Below are positions 1 through 8,100 of a stretch of DNA of 41,870 nucleotides, one piece after another (the first letter of the stretch is position 1; the number at the start of each line of letters is the position of its first letter). The position numbers and the translations under genes were made by a program. The stretch is from Mageeibacillus sp. UBA5770 (GTDB lineage Bacteria > Bacillota_A > Clostridia > Saccharofermentanales > Saccharofermentanaceae), in NCBI GenBank assembly GCA_002418705.1, contig DIEQ01000098.1, positions 1 to 41,870 of the forward strand. The letters are read 5' to 3'. A model generated the notes under the pieces. That model did no database searches and was not told the DNA's origin. It was given only the letters and a program-made list of their open reading frames with translations.

Positions 1-31
1 CCGGGAAGATAGATCGCTGCCGGATTTTTAT

Positions 32-107
32 TCCTCAATAGCTCAGTTGGTAGAGCATGCGGCTGTTAACCGCAGGGTCGTAGGTTCGAGTCCTACTTGA
101 GGAGCCA
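32..107 (+). tRNA. tRNA-Asn (anticodon GTT)
   Basis: A full cloverleaf can be folded by eye. The acceptor arms at 32-38 and 97-103 pair over 7 bp, the discriminator is G104 and CCA is encoded at 105-107. The anticodon stem (58-62 with 70-74) encloses a loop with GTT at 65-67, which reads Asn codons. The D-loop (AGCTCAGTTGGTAGAGC) and the T-arm (GGTTCGAGTCC) are canonical. It stands alone, directly followed by an intrinsic terminator. Confidence 0.97.
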
Positions 108-111
108 GGAT

Positions 112-146
112 AACCCCAAGAACCGCAAGGTTTTCGGGGTTTTTTG
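112..146 (+). terminator. Intrinsic terminator of tRNA-Asn
   Basis: A 13-bp stem with one A-C mismatch and one G-U pair (arms from 112 and 126) is closed by a GCAA tetraloop and runs into a T-rich tract (TTTTTTGTTGTTTT). It starts 5 nt after the encoded CCA. Confidence 0.85.
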
Positions 147-275
147 TTGTTTTCAGGCAGAAAATAATAGCTTAAATTTATTTTTCCGGGATAAGTAATG
201 ATAAAATTGTCAGAAAATGCACCTTAATAGTGACTTTTACAACCAAATTCAATAAGGATACGCGTTTTTATTTGA

Positions 276-304
276 TTGTTATAATGATAATCTTAGTCTA
301 TAAT
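276..304 (+). promoter_or_regulatory. Candidate promoter of the FGGY kinase gene
   Basis: TTGTTA (276-281) and TATAAT (299-304) are separated by 17 bp, predicting a start near 311. It is the best sigma-A-like match between the tRNA terminator and the kinase start. The -35 box matches only 4 of 6 consensus bases. Confidence 0.5.
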
Positions 305-321
305 GGGAAATCGTAAAAACA

Positions 322-336
322 ATATGAAAATCATAT
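322..336 (+). promoter_or_regulatory. Inverted repeat ATATGA-AAA-TCATAT, possible operator
   Basis: Two 6-bp arms flank AAA about 11-25 nt downstream of the predicted transcription start of the kinase gene, where a repressor would act. It does not resemble the AraR operator known from Bacillus, and the same motif was not seen elsewhere in the window, so its owner is unknown. Confidence 0.3.
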
Positions 337-378
337 CAGGTGCAACAGCCATTATATTTTTGTGTGGAGGGAAATTGA

Positions 379-1986
379 ATGAGTATGCAAACCGCTGAAA
401 TCAAAAAGGCCATTGAGAGTGGTAAGACATCCATTGGTATCGAGCTGGGTTCAACGAGAATTAAAACTGTCCTGATCGGCCCCGATAACAGTCCGATAGC
501 ATCCGGTGGGTATGACTGGGAAAACAGCTATATCAATAATGTATGGACGTATAGTCTGGAAGATGTCTGGAAAGGTGTTCAGACCAGCTATCAGAAAATG
601 ATACAAAGCGTTAAGACATTATATGACGCTGACATCGTAGCAACAGGATCAATTGGTTTCAGCGGCATGATGCACGGATATATGGTTTTCGATAAGGACG
701 GCAACCTGCTTACGCCGTTTAGAACCTGGAGAAATAATATTACAGGTCAGGCTGCGGAAGCATTGACGGAGTTATTCGACTATCCCATCCCCCAGCGATG
801 GGGCATAGCGCACCTGTATCAGGCGATCCTCAATAAGGAAGAACACATTAACAGGATTGACCAGCTTACAACGCTTTCGGCCTATATACACTGCAAACTG
901 ACCGGGAGGCGGGTTATCGGCATTGGCGAAGCTTCCGGCGTTTTCCCGATTGACCCGAACTTGAAGGGGTACAACCAGAAACTGGTTGAAATGTTCAATC
1001 AGCAGATCAGTGAATATGGCTTCAGCTGGAAACTCCAGGAAATTCTTCCTGAAGTTCTGGTTGCCGGTGAGATGGCCGGTGAATTGACTGCTGAAGGAGC
1101 TCGGCTGCTTGATATTTCAGGCATGCTCAGCGCAGGGATTCCGCTCTGCCCGCCGGAAGGCGATGCCGGCACAGGCATGGTTGCAACAAACAGTATTGCC
1201 GTAAGGACAGGAAATGTCTCCGCCGGAACTTCGGTTTTTGCCATGATCGTTCTCGAAAAGGAGCTCTCTAAGGCATATAGCGAAATAGATCTGGTAACAA
1301 CTCCCGAAGGCAATATGGTTGCTATGGTCCATTCGAATAACTGCACTTCGGATTATGATGCGTGGATTGGCCTGTTTGGAGAGGCGATTAAAGCGATGGG
1401 CTTCGATGTGCCCAAATACCAGCTCTATGACACGCTGCTTGGTCTGGCCCTCAAGGGCGACCCGGATTGCGGCGGATTATTATCCTATGGCTATATCTCC
1501 GGTGAACATATCACGAAGTTCGAAGAGGGGAGACCCTTGTTCACAAGATCCTCAGCTGACAATTTCAATCTGGCTAATTTTATGCGTGTTCATCTTTTTA
1601 CCGCGCTTGGCGTATTAAAAACAGGGTTAAAAATTCTGCTTGAGCAGGAAGCTGTGAAGGTTAATGAGATCAGGGGACACGGCGGGTTCTTCAAGACAAA
1701 AGAAGTCGGACAGAGGATCATGGCTGCTGCAACGAATACACCGACGTCCATTATGGAAACTGCCGGCGAAGGCGGCGCATGGGGTATTGCCTTGCTTGCT
1801 TCATATATGATCAATAAAGCGGCCGGTGAAACCCTGGATCAGTACCTGAGTAATAAAGTATTCGCAGGAAAAACGGGAGAGGTTATCGAGCCGAACCCGT
1901 CAGATGTAGCCGGTTTCAATGCGTTTTTTGAGCGTTATACCGAAGGCCTGGCGATAGAAAGAGCAGCTGTTGATCATTTGATTTAA
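379..1986 (+). CDS. araK: FGGY-family carbohydrate kinase, probably AraK-type ribulokinase
   Basis: This protein of 535 residues is predicted to phosphorylate L-ribulose in the cytoplasm, the step between AraA and AraD. The N-terminal phosphate-binding motif of FGGY kinases is visible ([10 protein letters not shown], about residue 20), as are the catalytic-region GFSGMMHG stretch and the C-terminal ATP-site glycines (GHGGFFKT and [11 protein letters not shown]). It does not begin like classical AraB. Clostridia are known to use a non-orthologous ribulokinase, AraK, often annotated as xylulokinase, and the arabinose context here fits that. The start at 379 has GTGGAGGG 9 nt upstream. The gene has its own promoter and terminator, so it is a unit separate from the transporter genes. 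Xylulokinase activity is the main alternative. Confidence 0.8.
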   Translation: MSMQTAEIKKAIESGKTSIGIELGSTRIKTVLIGPDNSPIASGGYDWENSYINNVWTYSLEDVWKGVQTSYQKMIQSVKTLYDADIVATGSIGFSGMMHGYMVFDKDGNLLTPFRTWRNNITGQAAEALTELFDYPIPQRWGIAHLYQAILNKEEHINRIDQLTTLSAYIHCKLTGRRVIGIGEASGVFPIDPNLKGYNQKLVEMFNQQISEYGFSWKLQEILPEVLVAGEMAGELTAEGARLLDISGMLSAGIPLCPPEGDAGTGMVATNSIAVRTGNVSAGTSVFAMIVLEKELSKAYSEIDLVTTPEGNMVAMVHSNNCTSDYDAWIGLFGEAIKAMGFDVPKYQLYDTLLGLALKGDPDCGGLLSYGYISGEHITKFEEGRPLFTRSSADNFNLANFMRVHLFTALGVLKTGLKILLEQEAVKVNEIRGHGGFFKTKEVGQRIMAAATNTPTSIMETAGEGGAWGIALLASYMINKAAGETLDQYLSNKVFAGKTGEVIEPNPSDVAGFNAFFERYTEGLAIERAAVDHLI

Positions 1987-2064
1987 GAAGATGCTCTTTT
2001 ATACCCATCCCTTACATGTTTGGCTGATTATTGTAACGAGTCATTTTCAGAAAACTGATTGAGT

Positions 2065-2113
2065 GTATGGAAGGCAATACCCCTGCGGATATTGCCTTCC
2101 ATGCACTTTTTTA
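2065..2113 (+). terminator. Intrinsic terminator after the kinase gene
   Basis: A 15-bp stem (2065-2079 with 2090-2104, one G-U pair, the rest perfect) has a 10-nt loop and is followed by ACTTTTTTA. It separates the kinase transcript from the downstream binding-protein operon. Confidence 0.88.
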
Positions 2114-2311
2114 TGCCTTGATTATTTTATGACATGCAAAAATCGACTTACATACAAGATAGTCTGATTTTGAACATTTACAGCTTAATAACGAACAGAC
2201 AAAGTCCAAATACTCTGTTAGAATGCCATCATAGGTCATTTTTGAGCGATGAAAATTGTTTATACCCTTTGAAAATTCATTTTTTCAAAGTTGGATTTCT
2301 GTACAATAAGC

Positions 2312-2340
2312 TTGACATGTACACGTGTTGTATTTAAAAT
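2312..2340 (+). promoter_or_regulatory. Strong promoter with ACACGTGT palindrome in its spacer
   Basis: TTGACA (2312-2317), a 17-bp spacer and TAAAAT (2335-2340) form a near-consensus promoter with AT-rich DNA upstream. The spacer contains the 8-bp palindrome ACACGTGT (2321-2328). A repressor bound there would block RNA polymerase, and AraR is the obvious local candidate. The predicted start is near 2347, only about 12 nt before a terminator. Confidence 0.65.
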
Positions 2341-2358
2341 CATATTACAAACTAAATC

Positions 2359-2393
2359 AAATCGAGAAAGTTGTACTGCTTCTCGATTTTTTT
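2359..2393 (+). terminator. Intrinsic terminator or attenuator just after a promoter
   Basis: Perfect 10-bp arms (2359-2368 and 2380-2389) with an 11-nt loop run into seven Ts (2387-2393). No gene lies between it and the promoter at 2312-2340, so it would cut that transcript to about 45 nt unless bypassed. Confidence 0.75.
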
Positions 2394-2489
2394 ATGCGCA
2401 TTAGTGCAAAATAAACATACAAGTTGGGCAAATAAATCAATTAACTGTAAAAATAGCATAAAAATCGACGATAAAGTTGGGATTATCTA

Positions 2490-2519
2490 TTGACACACTA
2501 CTGGTTTGTCGTGTAGTAT
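2490..2519 (+). promoter_or_regulatory. Promoter proximal to the first binding-protein gene
   Basis: TTGACA (2490-2495) is followed after 18 bp by TAGTAT (2514-2519), predicting a start near 2526. A short inverted repeat, ACTAC (2497-2501) and GTAGT (2513-2517), spans the spacer and may be an operator. It is the likely main promoter of the transporter operon because it lies beyond the terminator at 2359-2393. Confidence 0.6.
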
Positions 2520-2555
2520 TCACTTAAAACAGGGGCTAATCTGTATTGAACTTGG

Positions 2556-2569
2556 TGAAAACGTTGTTT
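2556..2569 (+). promoter_or_regulatory. Candidate catabolite-responsive (cre) site
   Basis: TGAAAACGTTGTTT matches 12 of 14 positions of the CcpA site consensus TGWAANCGNTNWCA, with one perfect half (TGAAAACG). It sits about 30 nt downstream of the predicted start from the 2490 promoter, a position where CcpA roadblocks transcription. Confidence 0.35.
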
Positions 2570-2680
2570 GATGGGCTTATAAAGAGCTTGTGGAACAGCA
2601 AGGTGTACGGTAACATAGAACCAATGACATTACAAGTGATGCCCCTCGGAAAACACATGAGATATCAAAAGGAGAAGAAC

Positions 2681-3841
2681 ATGAAAAAAGTAAAGAGAAT
2701 TCTTGCTACAGTTCTTGCTACAGCTCTTCTGTTGTCTGCCGCTGCATGCGCATCAACAACAACTGCTACAACTGCCGCTGCTACAACAGCTGCTACAACT
2801 GCCGCCGGTGAAACAACAGCTGCAGCTGTTGAAACAACAGCTGCCGGCGCTACTTTCAAAGTTGGCGTTGCAATGCCTACACAGTCTTCTGAGCGTTGGA
2901 TCGCTGACGGCGCTAACATCAAGGGTCAGCTTGAGGCTCTTGGTTATGTAGTTGATCTTCAGTATGCTGAAGATGATGTACAGGCTCAGGTGAACCAGAT
3001 TGAAAACATGATCACAAACGGAGCTAACTGCCTCGTTATCGCAGCTATCGACTCTTCTGCTCTTGTTAATATCCTTGCAAAAGCAAAAGAATCCGAGATC
3101 CCGGTTATCGCTTATGACCGTCTTCTCATGAACACAGATGCTGTTTCCTACTATGCAACATTCGACAACTATCAGGTTGGCGTGCTTCAGGCATCCTACC
3201 TTGTAGATGCTCTTGGACTTAAGGACGGCAAAGGCCCTTTCAATGTTGAGCTCTTCGCCGGTTCTCCTGATGACAACAATGCTACATTGTTCTGGAACGG
3301 TGCAATGGATACACTCCAGCAGTACATTGATTCCAAGCAGATCGTTGTTCTTTCCGGTCAGGTCGAGTTCGAGAAGTGTGCAATTCTGAGATGGTCTCAG
3401 GAAGGTGCTCAGGCCAGAATGGAAAACATTCTTTCCGGAACATACTCCGGCGGCGCTAAAGTTGATGGCGTACTTTCTCCTTACGACGGTCTCTCCTATG
3501 GTATCGCAGCTGCCCTTGAAGGCGCAGGATACACTGTAGGCGAAGGCTGGCCTCTTATCACCGGACAGGATGCTGAGCTGATGGGCGTTAAGAACCTTAT
3601 CTCCGGCAAGCAGGCAATGACTGTCTTTAAGGACACCCGCGTTCTCGCCTCTAAGTGCGTTAAGATGGTTGAAGCAGTTCTCAAGGGAACTGAGCCGGAA
3701 ATCAACGACACAAAGACATATGACAATGGCGTCCTCGTAGTACCCTCATTCCTTTGCACTCCAGTTGCAGTTACCAAGGATAACTATGTCAAAGAAGTTA
3801 TCGATGCCGGTTACTACACAGCTGAGCAGGTTGCAGGCTAA
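2681..3841 (+). CDS. chvE: ChvE-type sugar-binding lipoprotein (arabinose locus)
   Basis: This 386-residue solute-binding protein captures a monosaccharide outside the membrane and delivers it to the MmsA/MmsB transporter that follows. It has a basic start (MKKVKR), a hydrophobic signal segment and a lipobox-like LSAAAC with Cys23. A low-complexity Thr/Ala tether spans about residues 25-55. The periplasmic-binding fold then begins at KVGVAMPT and carries family-typical stretches such as [15 protein letters not shown] and GSPDDNNA. The start at 2681 is preceded by AAAGGAG with good spacing; longer starts are rejected. Context with AraR, AraA and AraD argues for L-arabinose, but ChvE-family proteins bind several sugars. 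A hairpin separates it from the ATPase gene. Confidence 0.92.
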   Translation: MKKVKRILATVLATALLLSAAACASTTTATTAAATTAATTAAGETTAAAVETTAAGATFKVGVAMPTQSSERWIADGANIKGQLEALGYVVDLQYAEDDVQAQVNQIENMITNGANCLVIAAIDSSALVNILAKAKESEIPVIAYDRLLMNTDAVSYYATFDNYQVGVLQASYLVDALGLKDGKGPFNVELFAGSPDDNNATLFWNGAMDTLQQYIDSKQIVVLSGQVEFEKCAILRWSQEGAQARMENILSGTYSGGAKVDGVLSPYDGLSYGIAAALEGAGYTVGEGWPLITGQDAELMGVKNLISGKQAMTVFKDTRVLASKCVKMVEAVLKGTEPEINDTKTYDNGVLVVPSFLCTPVAVTKDNYVKEVIDAGYYTAEQVAG

Positions 3842-3928
3842 TATCAGTCAGATTTAGTATCATCATCCGATCCGGTTTTACCGTACCCGGTTAAGGAAGA
3901 ACTAAAAAAGTAATTATGAACTGTTTGT

Positions 3929-3961
3929 ACGGTGGCAACTCCATTCAGGGGTTGCCACCGT
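3929..3961 (+). promoter_or_regulatory. Intercistronic hairpin between binding-protein and ATPase genes
   Basis: A perfect 11-bp stem (3929-3939 with 3951-3961) encloses an 11-nt loop. It is followed by CAAATTTAC rather than a U-run, so it is not a standard terminator. This position is where stabilising or processing hairpins raise the yield of a binding protein over its membrane partners. The second transporter has one at the equivalent place. Confidence 0.7.
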
Positions 3962-3989
3962 CAAATTTACAAGAAAGGAGCCCTTGAAA

Positions 3990-5537
3990 ATGTCAAACGT
4001 TCTTCTCGAAATGAGACACATAACCAAGGTGTTTTCAGGCGTTAAGGCCCTTGATGATGTTAACCTCACAGTCAAGGAAGGTGAGATCCATGCTCTTTGC
4101 GGCGAAAACGGAGCTGGTAAGTCAACGCTGATGAATGTTCTCAGCGGAGTCTATCCTCATGGCACATACTCAGGAGAAATTTTACTTAACGGTAAGGAAT
4201 GTAAGTTTCACGATATCAAGGCCAGTGAAAACCAGGGAATTGTTATTATTCACCAGGAACTGGCTCTCAGCCCATATCTCTCAATTGCTGAGAATGTTTT
4301 TATAGGAAATGAACAGACAAAAATCGGCGGCGTTGTTGACTGGAACAGGACACGCGCTCACTCGGCTGATCTTTTGAAGGAAGTTGGCCTGGAGAACGAA
4401 AATGTTAACACCCGTATTATGGATATAGGTGTTGGCAAGCAACAGTTAGTTGAAATAGCGAAGGCTCTCTCCAAAAAGGTGAAGCTGCTGATATTGGACG
4501 AACCTACTGCAGCACTTAATGATGAAGAGAGTAACAAACTTCTGGTTCTGCTGAAAAAATTGCAGTCACAGGGTATTACATCGATAATGATTTCCCACAA
4601 ATTGAACGAAATTTCTAAGGTGGCTGATGTTATTACGGTTATTCGTGACGGTAAGATGATCGAAACAATCCAGCGTGATAATGAACCGATAAATGAAGAC
4701 CGCATTATCAAAGGCATGGTTGGCCGTGAACTTACCAACAGATATCCGGACCGTGAGAAAAATATAGGTGAAGTCGTATTTGAAGTTAAAGACTGGAATG
4801 TCTACCATCCGCTTGAGTCTAACCGGAAGATGATTAATAATGTCAATTTCAATGTACGCAAAGGTGAAGTTGTCGGACTTGCAGGATTGATGGGCGCCGG
4901 ACGTACAGAACTGGCGATGAGTATTTTCGGGCGTTCATACGGACAGAAGATTACCGGTAAAGTTATAAAAGACGGCAAAGAGATTAATGTTCACACTATT
5001 ACGAATGCCGTTGATAACGGACTGGCGTATGTTACGGAAGACCGCAAGACATATGGCCTTATCCTGATTGATGATGTTAAACGCAACATGACTCTTGCGA
5101 GCCTCGACTCCTTTTCAAGCAAGAGGGGCGTACTCAACAAGAATGAAGAAATTCTTGCAGCTGAAGAGTACAAGAGGAAGATCAATGTTAAAGCAAACAG
5201 CATTGAGCAAGTTGTCGGCAGCCTTTCCGGCGGAAATCAGCAGAAGGTTGTTCTAGCCAAGTGGATTCTGACACATCCTGACGTCCTGATCCTGGATGAA
5301 CCTACAAGAGGAATCGATGTCGGCGCCAAGTACGAGATTTACTGCGTGATTAACCAGCTCGTTGCCGAGGGCAAATCCATTATTATCATCTCGTCTGAAC
5401 TGCCTGAAATTCTGGGCATGGCTGACAGGGTATATGTTGTGAATGAAGGCGAAATTGCCGGCGAATTTGCACGGGCAGATGCTACGCAGGAATCAATTAT
5501 GAAGTGTATTATGTCGCATCAGAAGGAGGCCAAATAA
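3990..5537 (+). CDS. mmsA: Multiple-monosaccharide ABC transporter ATPase (MmsA/GguA)
   Basis: This 515-residue tandem ATPase powers sugar uptake with the MmsB permease. The first domain has Walker [10 protein letters not shown] (about residues 38-46), a degenerate signature ([11 protein letters not shown]) and Walker B LLILDEPT. The second has a degenerate P-loop ([10 protein letters not shown]), a full LSGGNQQK signature and [13 protein letters not shown]. That asymmetry is normal for sugar ATPases of the RbsA/XylG/GguA type. ATG 3990 sits 9 nt after AAAGGAG, better than the in-frame TTG at 3984, which is only 3 nt away. The permease gene follows after a single base, so the two are translationally coupled. 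A close paralogue lies at 37489-39024. Confidence 0.93.
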   Translation: MSNVLLEMRHITKVFSGVKALDDVNLTVKEGEIHALCGENGAGKSTLMNVLSGVYPHGTYSGEILLNGKECKFHDIKASENQGIVIIHQELALSPYLSIAENVFIGNEQTKIGGVVDWNRTRAHSADLLKEVGLENENVNTRIMDIGVGKQQLVEIAKALSKKVKLLILDEPTAALNDEESNKLLVLLKKLQSQGITSIMISHKLNEISKVADVITVIRDGKMIETIQRDNEPINEDRIIKGMVGRELTNRYPDREKNIGEVVFEVKDWNVYHPLESNRKMINNVNFNVRKGEVVGLAGLMGAGRTELAMSIFGRSYGQKITGKVIKDGKEINVHTITNAVDNGLAYVTEDRKTYGLILIDDVKRNMTLASLDSFSSKRGVLNKNEEILAAEEYKRKINVKANSIEQVVGSLSGGNQQKVVLAKWILTHPDVLILDEPTRGIDVGAKYEIYCVINQLVAEGKSIIIISSELPEILGMADRVYVVNEGEIAGEFARADATQESIMKCIMSHQKEAK

Positions 5538-5538
5538 G

Positions 5539-6732
5539 ATGGGTGTGAATGAATTAAAATCCGGGAAAAAGTCCATTCAGGGCGTGAATCTTCGCCAATA
5601 TGGCATGATGATCGCTTTGATCGTTATTTTTGTTATGTTTTCATTAGCCACAAAGGGAACGATGTTTTTCCCTGACAACTTTAACAATCTTATCATGCAG
5701 AACTCATATGTTGTTATTCTTGCCTGCGGTATGTTACTTTGCATACTGACCGGTAATGTTGACCTTTCTGTTGGTTCTGTCGTAGCATTCGTAGGTGCAA
5801 TTTCAGCGACGCTGATGGTTGACTATAAGATGCCTGTCTGGCTGGCAATTATCGCCGGTTTTGTCATCGGTGCACTTGTCGGAAGCTTCCAGGGATTCTT
5901 TATTGCCTATGTACAGATCCCCGCTTTCATTGTAACCCTTGCGGATATGTTGATTTTCCGCGGCCTGACAATGGTTGTCTTAAAAGGACAGACCAAAGGT
6001 CCCCTTGATGTTGGTTTCAGACAGATTGCTGCAGGATATATGCCTACAAAATTTGTTGAAATATCAGGGACTGAGTATGATCTTGTGTCACTGGCACTTG
6101 GTGTGTTAGCTGCAATTGTAATAATCATTATGGAAATCCGCGGCAGAAGCATTAAGAAAAAATACAATTTCTATGTAACACCTGTCATTCAGTCTATCAT
6201 TAAGGTTGCGGTCATCATTATTGTAGCCAATATCTTTACTTATAAGCTTTCCCTTTCTTCGGGGCTCCCGATTGTTCTTTCCATTCTTATTGCCCTTATC
6301 ATCATCTATTCATTCATCACACAGAACACGGTTGCCGGACGTCACGTGTATGCACTGGGCGGAAATGCAAAGGCAGCTAAGCTCTCCGGTATTAATACAG
6401 CAAAAGTCATGTTCTTCGTCTATTTCAGCATGGGCCTTATGTGTGCAGTCGCCGGAATTGTTCTTGCTTCAAGAAACGGTGCTGCAACCCCGAAAGCCGG
6501 CGACAGTTTTGAGCTTGATGCCATCGCTTCCTGCTATATCGGAGGCGCTTCCACAACAGGCGGTGTCGGTACGGTTATCGGCGCTGTTGTCGGTGCTTTG
6601 ATCATGGGCGTTCTGAACATGGGCATGTCCCTTCTCGGATGGTCGGTTGACTGGCAGAAGGTCGTTAAGGGCGCTGTCCTTCTCGGAGCTGTTTCTGTTG
6701 ACTTAATTTCCAAGCGTAAATCATCCAAATAA
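5539..6732 (+). CDS. mmsB: Multiple-monosaccharide ABC transporter permease (MmsB/GguB)
   Basis: This 397-residue membrane protein forms the sugar channel of the transporter. It has about ten hydrophobic segments. The signature of this permease family is near residue 75 (LTGNVDLSVGSVVAFVG), and conserved stretches QIPAFIVTLADMLIFRGLT and AGRHVYALGGN follow. The C-terminal half holds IASCYIGGASTTGGVGTVIGA. Its start lies 1 nt after the mmsA stop, and the ribosome site (AAGGAGG) is inside the end of mmsA. No clear terminator follows before araR, so read-through is likely. Its paralogue is at 39030-40211. Confidence 0.93.
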   Translation: MGVNELKSGKKSIQGVNLRQYGMMIALIVIFVMFSLATKGTMFFPDNFNNLIMQNSYVVILACGMLLCILTGNVDLSVGSVVAFVGAISATLMVDYKMPVWLAIIAGFVIGALVGSFQGFFIAYVQIPAFIVTLADMLIFRGLTMVVLKGQTKGPLDVGFRQIAAGYMPTKFVEISGTEYDLVSLALGVLAAIVIIIMEIRGRSIKKKYNFYVTPVIQSIIKVAVIIIVANIFTYKLSLSSGLPIVLSILIALIIIYSFITQNTVAGRHVYALGGNAKAAKLSGINTAKVMFFVYFSMGLMCAVAGIVLASRNGAATPKAGDSFELDAIASCYIGGASTTGGVGTVIGAVVGALIMGVLNMGMSLLGWSVDWQKVVKGAVLLGAVSVDLISKRKSSK

Positions 6733-6754
6733 TGATATGGATCCTGCGGTCAGA

Positions 6755-6768
6755 TTTCTGATCAGAAA
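6755..6768. promoter_or_regulatory. Perfect 14-bp palindrome TTTCTGATCAGAAA
   Basis: This uninterrupted palindrome lies 23 bp after the permease stop. It has no loop, so it suits a DNA-binding dimer better than an RNA hairpin. It was not seen at other promoters in the window, so no regulator can be assigned. Confidence 0.3.
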
Positions 6769-6866
6769 GATTCAATTCATTCCTATGCTTCTCTTCTAAA
6801 AAGTAATGCGGACGGCAGCCTCCTTTGCCGGATTTTCGTTAGATCGTGTTACAAAATGTGTGGACA

Positions 6867-6904
6867 GCATGTCTCCGTTTTTCAATGTTTAAACGGAGAC
6901 ATGC
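6867..6904 (+). promoter_or_regulatory. Perfect 14-bp inverted repeat in the araR leader
   Basis: The arms at 6867-6880 and 6891-6904 pair perfectly (GCATGTCTCCGTTT and its complement) around a 10-nt loop. It ends 22 nt before the araR start and has no U-run, so it is not a plain terminator. Possible roles are an AraR self-operator, an mRNA stability hairpin, or a structure protecting the araR-araA-araD part of the transcript. Confidence 0.6.
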
Positions 6905-6926
6905 ATATCCGGCACACAAGGAATCA

Positions 6927-8036
6927 ATGAAACGGAGTAATATTGTGGCATTCAGTGAAGACAGTAAGCATAAATATCAGGTTCTTGAAAATTGGATCCG
7001 TTCCAGGATATCGGACGGTACGTATGCCAGCGGGCAGAAAATTCCGTCTGAGAATAAGCTTGCCGAGCAATTTGACATAAGCAGGCAGACGGTACGTCAG
7101 GCTATTACGCATCTTGAAAAAAAGGGGACACTGGTGAGCCGCAGAGGAAGCGGAACCTATGTGTCTGAAGTAACAAGGGCTATGACAATCGGCTATATCG
7201 CAACAAGCATAACCGATTATATTTTTCCGGGTATCACAAGCGGTATAGAAGATGTTCTTACTGCAAACGGATACAGTATGACCCTGGGCGTAACCAAGAA
7301 CAGGGTAGAGATTGAGCACCATTTGCTGCAGTCCCTTATGAATAAGGGTGTTGACGGCATTATCATTGAGGGCAACCGTTCTGCGCTGCCTAATCCTAAT
7401 TTGCCGCTATACAGAGAATTATCAGACAAAGGGATTCCCTATGTCTTTATTAACGGATATTACGAAGCACTTGCCCCGGTATATGTTGTAACCAACGACA
7501 GAGCGGGCGGGAAACTTGCAGTCGACTATCTATACAGTCTCGGCCACAGAAGAATCGGCGGTATTTTTAAGGCGGATGACCGGCAGGGACATGAACGCTA
7601 TGCAGGATTCTCCGAGGCGGTGGTAAGTCACAAGCTGCCGATGGACGATGATGATGTGATCTGGTATACGACTCCGGATCTCGACCATCTTTTTTCAAAA
7701 AGTGAAGAGTCAAGACTCCTGCGTCGTCTGCAGAAATGCACGGCGGTTGTGTGTTACAACGATCAGGTAGCTATCCGGATGATTCAGTCTATGATAAAAA
7801 ACGGCATTCGAATCCCGCAGGATAAGTCAATTATCGGTTTTGACAATTCATCAATCTCTGAACTTTCTCCCGTCCGCATTACCTCGTTGACCCATCCGGC
7901 AGATTTGCTCGGCAGGGAAGCCGCGAGAAGACTGCTTGAGATGATCGAGACCGGAGACCGCGCAAAATCACTCGTCATGAATGTTGATTTAATTGTGAAA
8001 GATTCGACAGGCGCTGCAGCCGGTGAGAATGAATAG
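6927..8036 (+). CDS. araR: AraR-type arabinose repressor (GntR DNA-binding, LacI-like sensor)
   Basis: This 369-residue regulator has an N-terminal GntR winged helix, about residues 15-80 (QKIPSENKLAEQFDISRQTVRQAI, with the wing GTYVSE). A LacI-like sugar-sensing domain follows from about residue 86. That hybrid layout is characteristic of AraR, which represses arabinose genes and lets go on binding arabinose. The start is uncertain. ATG 6927 has AAGGA only 4 nt upstream, while GTG 6945 has CGGAG at a better 7-nt spacing and would remove six residues. A longer reading from 6846 would run through the inverted repeat and is unlikely. It lies between the transporter and araA-araD. Confidence 0.9.
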   Translation: MKRSNIVAFSEDSKHKYQVLENWIRSRISDGTYASGQKIPSENKLAEQFDISRQTVRQAITHLEKKGTLVSRRGSGTYVSEVTRAMTIGYIATSITDYIFPGITSGIEDVLTANGYSMTLGVTKNRVEIEHHLLQSLMNKGVDGIIIEGNRSALPNPNLPLYRELSDKGIPYVFINGYYEALAPVYVVTNDRAGGKLAVDYLYSLGHRRIGGIFKADDRQGHERYAGFSEAVVSHKLPMDDDDVIWYTTPDLDHLFSKSEESRLLRRLQKCTAVVCYNDQVAIRMIQSMIKNGIRIPQDKSIIGFDNSSISELSPVRITSLTHPADLLGREAARRLLEMIETGDRAKSLVMNVDLIVKDSTGAAAGENE

Positions 8037-8053
8037 ATAATCAATTGCTGCCA

Positions 8054-8063
8054 ATGACGTCAT
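8054..8063. promoter_or_regulatory. Palindrome ATGACGTCAT upstream of araA
   Basis: A 10-bp palindrome lies 38 bp before araA, with a second half-like CATGACG at 8070-8076. It could be an operator for the local regulator. No matching site was found at the other arabinose promoters, so the assignment is weak. Confidence 0.3.
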
Positions 8064-8100
8064 GAAATACATGACGAACATAAACTAGGAGGAAACGAAT

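Larger units (their letters stand above)
2114..2680 (+). other. Regulatory intergenic region upstream of the first binding-protein gene
   Basis: This 567-bp stretch has no convincing gene. It holds a strong promoter (2312-2340), an intrinsic terminator right behind it (2359-2393), a second promoter (2490-2519), a cre-like site (2556-2569) and a leader of about 155 nt. AGGGGC (2531-2536) and GCCCCT (2641-2646) could pair to close the leader into one domain. An in-frame ATG at 2546 would extend the binding protein by 45 residues but has no ribosome site and would bury the signal peptide. Confidence 0.6.

Noticed and set aside
2546..2680. A 45-residue N-terminal extension of the first binding protein
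   Set aside because: There is no ribosome site at 2546, whereas AAAGGAG precedes 2681, and the extension would place the lipoprotein signal internally.
6814..6838. Possible terminator between the first permease gene and araR
   Set aside because: CGGCA/TGCCG gives only a 5-bp stem with a poor T-tract; it is too weak to call.
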